Positions 10,650-25,500 of a DNA stretch of 64,000 nucleotides are shown in pieces (the stretch's first letter is position 1; each line of letters opens with the position of its first letter). A program made the position numbers and the translations under genes. The stretch is from the NCBI GenBank assembly GCA_023238725.1, contig CM041553.1, positions 12,081,492 through 12,145,491 on the forward strand, read 5' to 3'. Under the pieces are notes generated by a model. That model saw only the letters and a program-made list of their open reading frames with translations. It did not search any database and was not told the DNA's origin. The stretch comes from Scortum barcoo. Taxonomy: Eukaryota; Chordata; Actinopteri; Centrarchiformes; Terapontidae.

Positions 10650-13600
10650 CGTGCTCTGAACTTTGTGTCTTTGAACTCTTTCTCTCAGAATATAACCTAA
10701 GCAACACTGCTGAGAAAATGACTCATCACTTTGTTATAAGCCAACCATACATCTTGCAAAAATGTGTGATGTGATCTTTAACGAAATACTAACATCTTTT
10801 CCAGACAAACGTGCACAAATGCATATAAGTTAATTTTGCTGATCTGTTACTTTTTTATTTGTGTTTGTATGCAAGGCAAAGCATTGCTACCGAAGTTGCC
10901 TTACTTGGTGTGAGTGTTCTTATGTGCACCTCATTTAATTGTTTTAATGTTTGCTTGGACACATACCGACACATACATATTTGTATGTATGTGCTGTAGA
11001 ACTATTTCCCAAATATTCAATAAAATGATGTGTTTTAACACTAATGTAACAGTTAGTAAGACCATCACCAACGTTGGGTATATTTTACCCGATATAATAT
11101 ACCTGATAAAAAATACCTCTCATTAAAAATATTAAAGTACAACATTACGTGGAAAATTGCGGTACTCTTCTTTTATTTTCCTCTATACAACATAAAACAA
11201 AAAAAGGTATCATGGGGGAACCTTACAAAAAGGCTCTAAAATTACTGAAAAATTAGGGAATTGTTAATGAAAAATTCCTAAAAAAAAAAAAAAAAAAACA
11301 AAAAAACAAAAACAGGAACTGGAATGGAAATCACATGGGTGAATGGCAAGACTCACACGGGTGAAAATCACGCGATGTTAGTGTTCTAGGGTTAAAAAAG
11401 AATGATGTGTTTTAAAAAGCTCAAGCTCAATCACATTTTATGTGATAAATCCAGCAGTGAGGAACTTAGTTTGCATGATGACATTTATACAATTATTCGT
11501 TTCCCTTGCATACTTCTTTGCATGAGCAAGTTGGGTATTTTTATCATTTAGTGCAGAGATGCTGAAACTGGTAGTGAACCATGGCGAGACTGAACAGCAC
11601 AATGTGAACAGTCAAACAGTATTCTCTGTCATGTTCAGCATGAGCGGATGAACAACTCACGGTGGGCCAAAAGCTTTGATTTTATAATGACAGGTCTGTG
11701 AACTGATGGTTAACACACAGGCAGTGTACATCAACTGAATCTGGACTCAAATCGTGATACTTCATGTTAAGGATGACCAAAGAAGACAGGATGCACATAC
11801 ATTTTTCATCTGTTGTCTGCTGTCTGTAAAACTTTGCTCTCTTTTCACTTTATTTTACTTTTTGACTACTTTAATTTGAGCTCATAAACAATTGTGTTAA
11901 TGAACTTTGCTATTCATTATAAAATAACATGAGAAATGACTGTCTGGCTTACATTTAAAAAATATTTTGTATAGTAGTTTAGTAAAATAGTTTTAATAAT
12001 AATTTTCTTTTATTTCATCTATACTGAAACAATTACGCAATATCTAGATAATTACAAAAGGAGGTAATCATATCTTAAGTTATAAAAAGTAAATTTTTTT
12101 AAATACAGATCATTACTTCTGAAATACGTCAACACAACTTGTTTCAGCCTACTCTTACACTAAAGGTCACAATAAAGGAAGAATACATATAGTTTTTCTA
12201 TGAATCATCATGTTATCAGGAAGAGACAACCATCAACGAACCAAATGAAAACTGTAGTAGCTAACATTTGAACACAAGTATGAAGATATTTTTCAGAAAT
12301 AAATATGAAAATTCAACTCACCAGATATTTACATTCCACCAGTGCTTCTCTAACGTCACTCACTGTCCACTAATAATTCAACTGAGATAAAGGTCTTGTA
12401 TCAAACTAGATGAGGCAGTGTGTTGTCTGCGTGGCACATGTGAGGTCAGTCTGCTGCTGAGGAGGATTGCGAGCTGCTGGTGTTCGCTGCAGGTCGCTGT
12501 GATGAGAGTAAAGAAGGACGAGGAAGTGTTTCAGCTCTGACACCTCTGAGCCGACAACCACACTGCTTCCTCACACACAAACCCAAACACTGCACATTAA
12601 CAGCAGCGCTACATTTGTCCACGTCTACCTCTTTGAAAAACAAAACAAGGTTTGTGCAAATTGCAGATACGTTGCTGTGGCGCACAAACAAAAAAACAAC
12701 ATCGGATTAATCGAGGGAAGACAGATAAAGCTGATGCGAGAGGAAGAGGGTGGACGACTGCTGAAAATTCTTCAGAAAGTGTTGACACACACTGTTGACA
12801 CATTAGTGTTACAAAATAGACCGCTGAGGTCAGGTTTAAAAGAAACTGAGTGATGCAACAACAGATTCTCAGTATAGAATGATAATAACGAACATTAATG
12901 TGTGTGAATATGTGTATGACTGTGTGATAAGTGTGAGAAACCTATGGAGGTATGGGATGGAGGGGGATTTATTTTCTGACATCTAACCAACTTTTGTTGT
13001 TTCTGTTCTGTTTTTGTTTTATACTCATCTGCTTCCTATTTTCTGCTCACTTAAGAAATAAGACCAGAAATATTCCATAGTCTTTTATTGTCAAATACCA
13101 TATAAAGATCAAGACCAACAATAAATTTATTCTAGTGAAAAGTAACAACCTATATAGTAACAAGAGCCACATCACTGCGGTAGGTAACATGTTCCTTTCA
13201 TATGATATCATTCAGAGAGATCATTTAGAGATGGACCAGCAGTCAATGGGATTTGTTGGCAGTTGAATTAATATTGAATGCCATGCCAGCTTTACTTTTA
13301 CTGATGCTTGTAATAACAAAGCCATCTTTATTTTAAAGGCATTCTAAAGAGCTTTGAAAAGAGACAGGACGGAGGGCTTATCTATATAAGATGGCCTGAC
13401 CTCTAGAAAACAGATTTTAAAACTGTCCCTGTCTCAGCACAAAAAAAACCCCCCAAAAACACAGTTTCAAATGTGTTGATGTCTGAAAGAAGGAGATGTT
13501 CAGAGAGCTGCTGAGTTTGGGTGCTATACGTTAATCTGAAAAAAAAAAAAAACTTTTATTTTTGTTCAGCTCACAATCTTAGAATAACAATATTAGACAC

Positions 13601-16531
13601 TGATGAAAAATTGCTCTTTTGAGTCGGGTTACACACGCTACATTCATCCATAACTACATCTGCATGTAAAGTCCTCCCTCAATTCTTAGAAAGTACCTGC
13701 TCATTTTAAACTAGTGAAGAACATTTTTTAATCTACAGGTATATTGTGTTGTTTTTTTGTCTGTTAAACAGCTTCTTGATTAAGTCAGAGAGAAAGACAG
13801 ACAAACTGTATAAATGTATAACTGTACCTGAAAAGCTTCGAGCAAACATAATCCCCCTGGCAATTACAAATAATGCAGTCAGGCCTTTGCAAAGGTGCAA
13901 TGTCAAAGTTTATTTTGTATCATTCATAGGATACAGAACACTGAAATGTATTTTTTCCCCATCATACTGTAATTTATATAATCTTTACTGTCATTTAATA
14001 TATTTGATAACAACATCAGTTGAATTGCAAGACAGAAAGAGAGAGGGTGGACAAGGTTCCTGGGCATGATGCTGTGGATATAAAACAGCCGTCACATACA
14101 GCACATAAATCTGAGAAATCCAACACCAGACTAACCGGGACGAACACCGTCTTGTTTGTGACACACCGCTTTGCACTGCATTGTCACGTTTCCCCGCTTT
14201 AAATTGGCGAAAACGTGTTTGGATGTTCCAGTTTCAAGATGATAAATCTGGAGTGACACAGTGTGATCGTATTTCAAGCCACACTGAACTCACTTTACAT
14301 TACATGGCTGTTTAATGAAGGGCTGTTGTGGCCGACCTGTCGATGAAACCCTCGTTAAACATACATGAAGTCTTTTAGCATAGTGCGTACATCTACCTAC
14401 TTTTATGGCACATTATGATGTTCGATCAGTACTGTCCCATGTAATGCTGTTAGCAGGTGAAACCAAAGTACTGACGGTAAATATAAAAATAATACTAAGA
14501 GATGAGAGCTAGTATATGTGTATTCAAAAGTAATTCACAAACATATCAAAATGTTTCGTCACAGTAGATAGAGTTGTATTTAGACAGTGGTGAGAACAGA
14601 GCACCATCACTGGACAGCAGTGTACTGATGTGTTATACAGTGAAGGACACTGAGCTCTGATCTGGGTTCAGATTAGGATTACTTTTGGAAAGGAAACAGA
14701 TACTCAGTCCTGAATGAAAGCTTCCTACAATTACTTTATGGATTTGAATCTTTTCACTGAAATTTGAAACTGAAATACTACTCTTATAATCCTTAAGATT
14801 TCAGTAATGGTAGATCTGGCAACACCTGTGGTTAGTGGTGGCAACGGCAGACATGTTTCAATAATGCAGCTCCCAGAGATCAGTTTGAAACATGGTTTAA
14901 GTGGTTACGCTGTCAGAAATGCAACAGATGAGAAGAAACTTGTCCAACTGTTTATAGTGCAGCCAAATAAATCGTGGGCTGAGGAGATTTATCGCTTCAC
15001 AATGTTTTACTAAATAAAAATAAAGTTGCCACGATCAGGTCAGAAGGCCCGAGTGTTTGTAGCTGTTCTGAATTGCTACACTTAAAAATGGGGTAAAAAG
15101 CATAAAAATTGAGCGCACATCAAAAGTGACAGAAATAGTGCTGTTAGGAATTTATAGCACTTTATTTTATTTATAACCTCTGCAATGCTAGCCAATCATG
15201 TCATAGCGGTAAATGTCAAATTGCCGGTTTATTTGACATCGGAAAGTTGTTGCAGATTTGACCATCTGTCAAGCAATCCTAACAAAATGTACTGGCTCCT
15301 TAAGGAAGACAGTCAACAATGATTTTTTTCAACATGGTAACGATGATCAAATGTTGTTGTGTTTCGAATGAAAAGCATGCATGCACTGACGTTGCATCAT
15401 GCTTTCCTGTAAATCCTTTCAGTCACACAAAGGAGAAACGGACGCCATCAGTAACGATGAAAACTACTTCACACAAAGGGAATTACTGAAAGCAAATGCA
15501 TTGAATAGCTACTGCCAGCCAGAAGTGAGGTTTTATCGAACGGAAATCTTAAGGATTATAACTTTAAGTGAGAAATTAAGGCCAACGTAAAGATGTCAGT
15601 CTACATTCTGTACACACTAAGAACAAGAAGGAACTCAAACTGAAACCATTTATACAACTCTCACTTGGTCTGACGATATCCAAACACTGATTCCAGGGTA
15701 GAGATTTCAGTTGTTACATCCACCAATGACCACTAAAAGGCTGTTATTTGCAATAGTATGGTGGGCTAACTGACATCCTCTTTAGTGCTTTGATGGCCAT
15801 TACTGGAAGATCTAATTTCCCTATTTCTTTGAAGATGGCAATAATTGTCTCCTTCACCGTTCCTCCATCTGTATTGCACAGAAATGTTGGAAAGAAAGTG
15901 GGTCTTATACGATTTCAGGAAAAAGCTTCCAACACCGGTCTGAGGAATAATGAAGCACAATACAAACTCCGGGTGGATAATCAAAGTACTTAGATGACAT
16001 TAAGGTCCTGCTGAAGAGCTGAATATAATAAGAAATGATCCCACCACGAATCCATTAATCCATGCCACCGCTTACTGCTTAATGTCATGAGCAGAGAGTT
16101 TCTCTTTCTCTGTAGTGCAAAAAGCAGATCGCTGCTCTACATGTGACACCCTGTTTGACAAACCACACACACTCAGACCTCTCGCCATCTTCAGTAAGAC
16201 CTGACTGACAGTGATACAGCTTTAAATCTTATCTATATACTTTTGTTCCTCTTACACTGTATATTATGTATTTCTCCATACATTTTACACCTTTTTTTCT
16301 ACACAGAATATATTAATGTTTGATATGTAAAATATTTTCCTCCCACACGCTCTCTGGTTATGATGACACCCTCATTGTGAGCATCCTTACTGTACAGTAT
16401 GAACACTTTCAGTGGCGCTGCATGCTGCAGTTTTAGCTGTCAAAAAGTGATATGAGCACATGAACTGGTGACTCTAGATCAGCACCGTTACCTGGACTCC
16501 TTTTTGCTTGTACGGGAGGCTTATAATTAAA
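10650..16531. other. AT-rich stretch without recognised gene
   Basis: No exon with both splice borders and a familiar protein was found. Short open frames at 13746-14069, 14807-15013 and 15399-15590 are not recognised. Bases 12430-12760 are richer in GC and CpG and might hold a distal 5' exon or promoter of the - strand gfi1-like gene; this is inference only. The part nearest 16.5 kb could belong to a long evi5l 3' UTR. Confidence 0.4.
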
Positions 16532-17205
16532 AGGAATGGTCTGATGTTTTGGGAAACACGCTTACTTGCTTAGATGAGAGGACTGATACCACACTCTCAT
16601 ATCCATTAAATCTGAAGTTACAGCCAGAGGATAGTTAGCTAGCCTGACTGTCCAGAAGCATACTTAATTAACAAATCCTTTGTTTTAAGCGCCAAAAAAA
16701 AAAAAACATTTACATTAGAAGATTCTGCATTTCATGAATTAGGAGTTGAATTACTTAGCAATAACATGCACCCTTGCAAAATAAAACACTCCGAGGCGTT
16801 TCTCTATCTGCTCCAGCCTCACTTGGTCCAGTATGAGCAGTAGCTTATAACGTTAGTTAATGTTAGCAAATCTTAGCTAGCTATTCCATTGTATTTGTAT
16901 TTGAGTCAATTAATTGACTTAATGAGTCTTTACTTGTGCTGATGTTTTAGCATTTTTCATTGTACCACTTGTGGCAACAGTTTGTCAAAAGTTACTTGGT
17001 CCTATACAGAAACTGAAGTCTAAAAACAAGTTGGGGTTTAACGCAGGGTTATATGCTGGATATTTTCTTGACTGTGCGCAGAAAGTTACTCTAATCCAGC
17101 ACATATAAACCCCCCAACTGCTAAGCTAATTATCTACAGGCTGTAGCTTCATATTCATCGGCAAAGCAAATAAATGTATTCCCCAAATTGTAAAGCACAT
17201 ACACA
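16532..17205. mobile_element. Foldback MITE-like repeat (family A, copy 2)
   Basis: The left arm begins AAAGGAATGGTCTGATG and runs through GAAGTTACAGCCAGAGG. The right arm (about 17135-17205) is its diverged reverse complement, with AGGCTGTAGCTTCATATTC and a terminal ATGTATTCCCCAAATTG. Related arms occur near 4.6 and 29.5 kb. It lies downstream of evi5l. No coding capacity. Confidence 0.65.
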
Positions 17206-17370
17206 ATGATAATGTTTGGTTTTGAAGAAACCAAATAGCTCCCGTCATTGCTAAATGTTGAGAAGCTCCAGGGAGGAATGAACTGCTCAGTTTTCAGGTT
17301 TGATCAGTCGCCACAGTAGTTAACCTGATCTATGGCAGAATTAACAGGAGGCTCCGTTTCACCTCAAGAT

Positions 17371-17406
17371 AAACAAACAAACAAACAAACAAACAAAAAA
17401 AAAAAC
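17371..17406 (+). repeat. (AAAC)n and A-run
   Basis: About six AAAC units are followed by an A-run. Confidence 0.9.
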
Positions 17407-18582
17407 ACAAAAAACAGAAAGAACTAAATGGAAGTAAATCCAAAATCATAGCAGCACATTTCCCGTCTCTGAAACGCTCAAGTGACACAGTAAACCTGCG
17501 ACAGACGACTTCGTTAAGGCACAAAGGACGGTGTAGAAAGTTTGGTCTCTGTCGGTATCTCTACATCCCTATAGTTTCATATAGATATATGTATATATAT
17601 ATGTATATATTAAAAAATGTAAAAATATCAAAATAAATTACAACATATAAATAATTTAAAAAAAACAAAACAAAACAAAAGTTTTGGCAACATTGAGTTT
17701 CTTCCTTCCTTCTTTTATGGATTATGGTGAATATGTTTTGACATGTTGTATTAACTCACTCGCCATTTTTGTCATCTGCAAGCCAGACACAGACAAAACA
17801 CGTACTTAGTATGTTAAAGTGTCCGTGACTCATTTATGAATGCCATCTTGTGATGTCCCTACAGTTTGATGTGTCCATATTCCTACACTGCACCTCTCAT
17901 CCTCACACTCACACACCTTTTAAATGTTCTGTTTAATACTCGGTCTACTGAGAGGTAAACGGGTGGCTGACTTTTTTTGTTTTCTGTGTCTTCCTAATGA
18001 GAGGCATAAAAAGGGAAAAGAGAAGATAAAGATGTATTAACTCTGAACCAGTCAGGAAGGGGAGTTAGATAAGGGTAGACAGAGCATACAGTGTGTTCGT
18101 TACACAGTTTATAGAGAGAGGGAGTTATTTCCTGTCTGTCTACCCATGTTTCACTCCTGGTTACAGTCACAGAATCAGGTCCAGCCGTCGATCTCGAGCA
18201 GCAACGACGTCCCATTTTGTTTGTTTGTGTCTCACATGTCTGTGTTTGGGTGTATATGAAGTTTCTGGCGCGGTTACACATTGGGACAAGGAGAGAGGCT
18301 TTACATGACCTCTCTCAGGGAACACAGGATTGGACAGTGTGGGAAACGAGGTGCTGGACACAGTGACAGGAGCGAAGACGACGGGTAGTGATGATCAGAG
18401 GAGGTCCTATCAATGCCACTATGTCTGCACCAAGTTAAAGGTAAACACTGGAAAAGCAGAGGAGGAGGACTGGATTGAATATTACAGTCCCATTTTACAG
18501 TAGCAGTCCTGCCCTGTGGAGCTCTAGCATCTCTTCAGGTCAAAGAAATCCAATGAAACCTTCACACCTCCGGCTCCAGGCC

Positions 18583-18897
18583 TCAGTTATCCAGCGCCTC
18601 GGCGCAAACCATGCTGCCATACAGCTGCTGTGGGTCTGGATGTGTCCGCACCCGCTCCTCTGCCTCGCTGTCCGTGCTGCCCTCACTGTCGAGGCGGGCA
18701 GACGGGTGACACGGGCCGGTCAGGGTGGGGAAAAGGGCGTTTGGAGGCAGTGGACTTGGGAGGAGGTCCTCGTCTGAGCTCAGGTAGTCCCCCTCGGCAG
18801 AGGCGGGGCTGGCAAGACAGAGATCCTGGTAGTTGGTACATCCTCCACTGCTGACCCTGGAGCTGGGGGCCCCCTTCTGCCCTCGCAACTGCCTGAT
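18583..18897 (-). CDS. evi5l: evi5l exon 19 (acidic C-terminal tail and stop)
   Basis: The exon encodes 104 residues and TGA. It contains DYLSSDEDLLPSP and DSEGSTDSEAEE, acidic serine clusters that look like casein-kinase-2 sites, and ends EALDN. The clustered SSDED and GSTDSEAEE blocks and the LDN ending fit EVI5L. The sequence is GC-rich compared with its flanks. Confidence 0.94.
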   Translation of the reverse strand: MRQLRGQKGAPSSRVSSGGCTNYQDLCLASPASAEGDYLSSDEDLLPSPLPPNALFPTLTGPCHPSARLDSEGSTDSEAEERVRTHPDPQQLYGSMVCAEALDN

Positions 18898-19503
18898 CTG
18901 AATACAAAGAAGGTTTTTACAGTATTACATTTTGCTGGGAGCAGGAGGGCCGAAATAATAAACAATAAATCTCACAAAAAACACAACCAACATTGTGTTA
19001 GTCCATCTCTCAGAACTTTCTCCTTCATCTTTCAAAGGGCTCACAAATGGTTTCAAAAAGCTTCACTTTTTTTTTTTTTTTTTTTTTTAAATGTTGGATG
19101 TTGGATAAACACACACATGCTGTATGTGCGATCAACAAATTCAACTGCAGTGCCCACGTTCATTGTAATGAATGAACACCTCATTCAGAGCAACTGACGT
19201 GTTTTAAATAGCTTTTGCTCAACCGTGTTATCAGTGTCAAAATAATAAATATAAAGAAAATTGCAAACAAATTGCAGCCACAATTAAACACAACAGTAAT
19301 GCAATTGGATAAGAATTAGGGATAAATAGGCATGTGAAAGCAATCAATAATTATTGATTTTTTATATAATTTTTGTTTACTATAGGTTGTCTGTCATTAA
19401 GAGGGAGAGGAAGGAAAACAAAGTTGGAAACACATGCTAAATCCAAGAAAAAATATAAATATGTGTGTGTGAATATATATGTATATATTTATTTTATATA
19501 TAT

Positions 19504-19554
<51 letters not shown>

Positions 19555-22500
19555 TATATATATATATAGACTAAGATCAAATGTCAGGTGCTGGGAATTT
19601 TCACAGGTTGTTGAACCTGAAAAAAAAAAACAAAAAAAAAAAAAAACTGTGAAACCCACTGATCTGTGTCCTGCTTATCATGTTGAGGTTGTGTGAAATA
19701 GGGCAACTGGTAACTTTATAGCTAAATTAAAGCACTAGATGTCTCCCACCTGACAAGACAGGTAAAAAAAACCAAAACAAAATAAAAAGTAAATTGTAAT
19801 TGTGTGCTTCTGCTCAGATGCGCTGTCTAGCTCTCAGATCTCGGCAGTTGCTCTTTCCTGACAGAGGACCACAGTTTATCTACACACGCATGCTTTTTGT
19901 GTGTTAACCTTGTATGTACCACAGTGACTCATGACAAATCTCAGAGGTTTTTGTTTCCCCCTATCATACACATATACTCAGCCTAGCTGCAGGGTGGGGG
20001 GGGAGGGGGAAACCAGTGGTTAACCAATGGAAAGGTTTTGACTGTGTCTCACTGCTCTTTTTGCATTATTTCCTATCATTTTGTATTTGCGAATATTAAC
20101 AGGTAATTTAACATCAAAGCTGAAGATAAAATGAATTATAATTAGAAATAATTAGAAAAATGTGTTGTCTTTATAAAAAGATTAAATTCACGTCAATCTG
20201 AGTCAAGATAATTAAAGTATAGGATCAGCTGCATTATGCAGACTGCATGAATGCATGAAGTCATTATGTATCAGCACTCTTGATATGACACAATCATAAG
20301 ATGACTGACGGAGGACTCCACTGAGATTTTTCTAAATTGTTCACTGCTTCCTCATCTGTACTCACGCAAGTTTCAGTCTCATTTGTAAAACCACTGCTTT
20401 GATGAAAAAAAAAGGTGGGGAGTGGAGAAGAAGAGAGGGGAGAGGAGCGGTAAAGGGCAGGGCGGTCTCATCCCGCCCCCTCACTCGTAAAAGTTTGAAC
20501 ACTGTCACGCACTGCCACTCTCTGAATGAACAAACCCAGAGTGTATGCGGGGTGAGAACTTTGTGTCAGTTAAGGTTGGAAAGATCTTCACCGAGAGGTC
20601 ATTGCTTTCTCTCAGCCCTCAGGTGAAATTAAAACATGGGAATCAGTAAATCTGGACTTGCCTTCTTCTTCAGCAACAGACACGACGAGGAACTGTGTAC
20701 AAAAAACGCACAGCTGTGGGTTCACTGAACACACATAAAAAAACCAAAAACAAACAAACAAACAAACAAACAAACAAAAAAAACAACTGTCTTGCGCCTT
20801 CTGAAAACTTTTGAAACTCACTCATCTTTCGGGACACTGTCACCACAAGTCACTGCTAATCAAGTGATGAGAATACGGTTGTTAGAGAAGAGCAGTGGTC
20901 TCTTATTACAAGAGAAGACAACGACACAACTGTGAGTATGTCTGGGTGGAAGTGGTGTCTGTTGTGAGGCCGCATACAGATGACAAGATCCGTCTGTGGT
21001 GGTTAGCGAGGCTGCAGGATATATACCTTCATGTATCTGCAGCAGACATCGCACTGCGCCTGTGTGTGTTTGACATGTCGGCACGCCATTTTGAGGCAAA
21101 ACTCCTCCGTCAACAAAATCATACGGTGAGGAGTATTAAATGTGTTTGTCAAAACTGTAACCTTCATAAATCATACTGTAGGTGCATATATAAAAATATT
21201 AATTACTACTTTAAGCAAACAATGAACACTTGCAGGTTCCGATTAAATTTTTGATCAGATGTCAGTACGTCAGATTTCACAAGAATCTGCTGATGCTTCA
21301 CGGCACAAGCGCCTGGTTCAAGACATTTGAATCTCTGCAGGCTGAAAGGTTACAAATAGAAGGTAGGATTCACATAAGTCTGGTGATGAGCCAGCCATTA
21401 GTAGACCAGTCAGAGCTTAGTCGGTCATACTCCTATAGAGCTACCGAGCTACATAAAAAACAGTGACAAAAGAATAGTGACAAAATGTGGATGAGAGCAA
21501 CACTGCTACTTATAGATGTATCATCTGTTCTATCAACATACTTTAGATCAATGTGAAAAATCTGACTAGTGGGATAATGTGCCACTAGCTAATAATTGGT
21601 TCGAGGAATAACAAAACAGCAAAAAAAAAAACCAAAAAACACCCACAACAAGAAATAATAACATGAAAAAAGTATCAGACTAAATGAATCAAATGAAAAG
21701 ATTCCTTCTTCATTAAGCTTAAATAAGAGAGTAATAAGAGCTTCTGACAGATGGTGACACTAACAGAACAAAACAGGGGCTGCAACAATGGAGTCATAAT
21801 TTTCTCAGTTGGTACCCAGAGCCCAATTTGATGTCTTCAACTTGTCTGTTAAAAATTCAACTTACAAAACTAAGTGAAACAACCAAAACTGGGTTTTGGG
21901 ATTTTCTGGGGCCTTTTTCACTGATAAAACTGTCAATTGATCATCATCAAAATAGTGTATTAACTCATTTCCTTCTGACAGACTTATCTCTCATTTTATC
22001 TTTCAGAGAAACAGTGAACAGCTGATGGAAAACACCCTGCTGACATTATTTTCGCAGTTCATGCGCAGTGATGTCAGAAAAGGACGTGGAAAGTAGTGTG
22101 ACTGTTGCCTGTATCATTTACTTTTCTAAGAGTACTGCAGTTCACTTGCTACATGTAACACGGGTTTATTGTACCTGAATTATGATGACATGCAGTAAAC
22201 GAAGAAGTTTGTGTCTAAGTGTGTGTGCTTATGTCGAGGAGTGTGTGTGTGTGTCCAACCTCGTTCTTCAGCTCAGTGATCTGGTCTCGGAGCTGGGTGA
22301 TGTACTGCCTGGAGTCTGAGTGGTTCAGCTGGCCCTGGATCAGCCCTTCCTCTTTCTGAAAAACACATTTTGCACACAGAGAGTTAAGGTCTCTGTTAAA
22401 TGTTAAATCAGTCATCCGCATACAGACGTACCCACCTACATACACACACTTTGCGTACATACAGTCCACACAGACAGGGGCACATAAACGCACACGCACC

Positions 22501-25500
22501 TGTATCTCCAGTTCGGCGATCTTCTGCCTGAGTTCAGCCATGGCAGCCATGCTGTCTGCTTCCCTCAGTCGCACTGCCATCACCTCCTCTTTACTCTACA
22601 TGTTCGTGAAAAGAGAAAGAGAGAGAAGAGGACATTTCCTGCTTAATAGCTGAACGCTGTAGTGGACAGTATTGATAATGCATCATAAAATCTCACAGTC
22701 GCTCCATCTACTTCCTGCTCTCTCCTCCATCCCTCATTTATTTAGAGTCAGACTCAACACTTTTTTCTCATCCCTGAAACATTTTCTATTTCTGTCCAAC
22801 AAAATCTATCTAGTCCTCCCTCCTCTGTCGTTCCCTCCCTCTTTTCCTGCTCTTCATTTCTCGCTGCTTCATTAATCCAGATGAGAAAAAATGTTGCTCT
22901 TTCCAATACTTCTCTCCCTTCTCGCTAACTCCTTTTCATTATTCTCTCTGCTCTCCATCCAGACCTTGCAGTCAGACTCGGCCTGCTTCCTTTTCATCTC
23001 GCTGAGTTGGGCCTGGAGAGCTTTGTTCTGGTTGGCCAGCATCTGGAGCCGGTCCTGCAGGGCGGAGCGTTCCTGCTCGTTGCGACCAATCAGCTTGCTG
23101 TGGATCTGGTTCTAGAGGGAAGGAAGTCGAACATGAAGGGTGAGCAGGACTCCGACATACTGTTTATTTTCCTAACTAATTCATACTCCATTCTATGAAT
23201 CTATGAAACGTGAGAAAAAAGATTAAAAGTCATTTTCAGTCAGTCAGTGTCTTAGCACTAGGGAGGAGCAGCCTTTATACCCATATACCATACCATATCC
23301 ACATACTGAGTGGCGGTATGTATGTATGTCTGACCTGGCTCTCCAGCTGCAGGGCTTTGAGTTTGACCTCTCGGAGCTCAGCCTGAGCCTGGGCCTCCCT
23401 CAGTCTGACCGTCATCAGCTTGTCCTGTAGCTCGTTCATGGCGTTCTTCTTCGGGGATTCCTTCCAGTGGCCGCCCCCGCCGCCTGTGCTGCTGCCGCGG
23501 GACATGTGATGCTGCAGAAACACAGAGTGCTCAGATGGGGCACATGAACCTGCACCCACAGGTAGCTTACAGAGGAAACGGGGGCAGTTTGTGTGTGTTA
23601 CCTGCCAGCGCTGGTTGAGCTCAGCGACGGCGTCCTGCATTTCTCTGAATGAGCGCAGCGTCTCCAGCTCTCTCAGCTTCATCTGCTTCACCTCCTCCTG
23701 CAGAGCTGCCATGTTGTTCTCATCAGGGAGGCAGCTGCTCTTCTGCATGGACAGACAGGTGACGTTTATGGTTTAAAAAGACTAACTACCTAGTCTACAG
23801 CCATGCTAGCATCTGTGAGGCGGCACTTTAAGCTAATTGCTAATATGCTGATTCTAAGTGGGTATAATAGGATTATGGTGGCAAAACATTACCATGGTTG
23901 ATCATCTTAGTTGACTGACAGACGGATATTACCATCCAAAGAGCTGCTGGTGTGAGTAAAAACCAGGAGTTCCATGAAAGACGAAAAATTATAAACGCAA
24001 ACAATGACAGAGGCATATTTGTTTGTTCTACCTTTCAGTTTCGTTATACAGTAAAATCAGAAGGAGGCTGAGCTGCTGTGTTATCAACACCTCATGAAGT
24101 AAAATGGAGAGCTGGAAACCCCAATTACGATTCTTTCATCGCATTTGGACTAACTTTTACACTTTTACACCTGAGTTTACGAGACGATCATCTTTAACAC
24201 ATTCGCAGCTGCACACGCCTGCTGCCTCTGCACGGCTTTCACACTCTGCTCTCTCCCACACGCTAAAATGTGCGTCTGTTGGCTCACCTTCTCCAGGTCG
24301 AGGACTTTGTCTTGCATTTCCTTCAGTGCTCCCAGCAGTTCGGCCTCGCGCAGTCTGGACTGCTCCAGCTGGGTCTGCAGGTTGTTCACAAACTGCTCTG
24401 TGTACTGAAACAAACGTCGATATGAGGATGTTACACAGCTGGATGTCACAGCAGGTCAATGGGGCTTCATACCAGCTTTGATCATTTTATTCATCAGCAG
24501 CTTCCTTGAGATTGTGTTGGTTTACAGATATTTAGTTACTGCTTGGAGTTGAACAGAGGGGTTGAAATTTAAATCCTTCAGCAGTTTTCATCTTTTCACT
24601 GTCACATACAGACTAGCTGATTTTGACAGTTCTTCAGTGGGTGTGAATCCAAACACCAGCTGCTGTTATACTTTTCATGAGAAATCTTCTCTATTCCTCC
24701 ACATTTGGAGAAGGCAACAGGAACTTTGCAGCAAACGCGGCCCAAAGCAAACATGGGTTGTTGCGTTATTCCTAATTTTTGTACCAAATAAATCGAGGGC
24801 ATCAATTAGAGCATGCCGCTTTAACCCCGCTTGCATGTAGCAACAAAATGAGAATCAGTTCATTTTTTCTGCAACTGATGGTATCAAGCGTCACTCTTGC
24901 TCCACTTACTCAGGGTGATGTCAGAAAATAGAGAGCTACTGTACATTTTCATGTCACCACATCAAAGTGAAACTGCAGAGTTAAAGGGTGTGAGAGCAGC
25001 AGAAAAACAGACACACACAGAGGGCTGAGTGGAAAAATAGTTTCCTACAACGCAAAATACAAATGCCTGAAATTGGGCAAGTACATAGCGTGCGTAAAAG
25101 AGTCTATTAGTCATTTTGGGCTTCTCAGTCTTGGTTATCAAAGAGGACTGTGAGTGTCTGGAGGTGTGTGAACTCTGATGGGTGATGGGTACCAGCAATC
25201 TGAGATGGAATAAAATCACTCGTCATAATGGCATCATTTACTGTTGAATTCTCAGATCCCATGTTAAAAAAACTGAATAATAAATAAATCAAAATATTTT
25301 TATATATAGACAACTTTTTAACCCTGCCCCCTCTAGTGTTTCTTAGTGGTATTACTACCGCGGCTGTTGCAAAGACAATTCAGTTAAAGAAATCATGAGA
25401 CAAGTTTATGCTGTTGTTTGATGTTTTTATGCTGCTGTGGAGTTAATAAACTACACAGTACAGTTTATTTGACAGCATACTTAATGCAAGTTAAACCTAG

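Larger units (their letters stand above)
18898..22259. other. evi5l: Last intron of evi5l
   Basis: No additional exon is needed, because exons 18 and 19 join in phase 0. A GC-rich block at 20420-20500 and an (AAAC)n tract at 20749-20777 are the only notable points besides the listed microsatellites. Confidence 0.7.

Noticed and set aside
12430..12803. GC-richer block as first exon or promoter of the gfi1-like gene
   Set aside because: No conserved peptide, and exon 1 with its ATG is already identified at 7980; a non-coding 5' exon cannot be shown from sequence alone.
14807..15013. 68-residue frame as a small gene
   Set aside because: No recognised motif, no splice support and no flanking regulatory sequence.
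20399..20626. Missing evi5l exon in the last intron
   Set aside because: Exons 18 and 19 join in phase 0 and the frame here has no coiled-coil or EVI5-like sequence.
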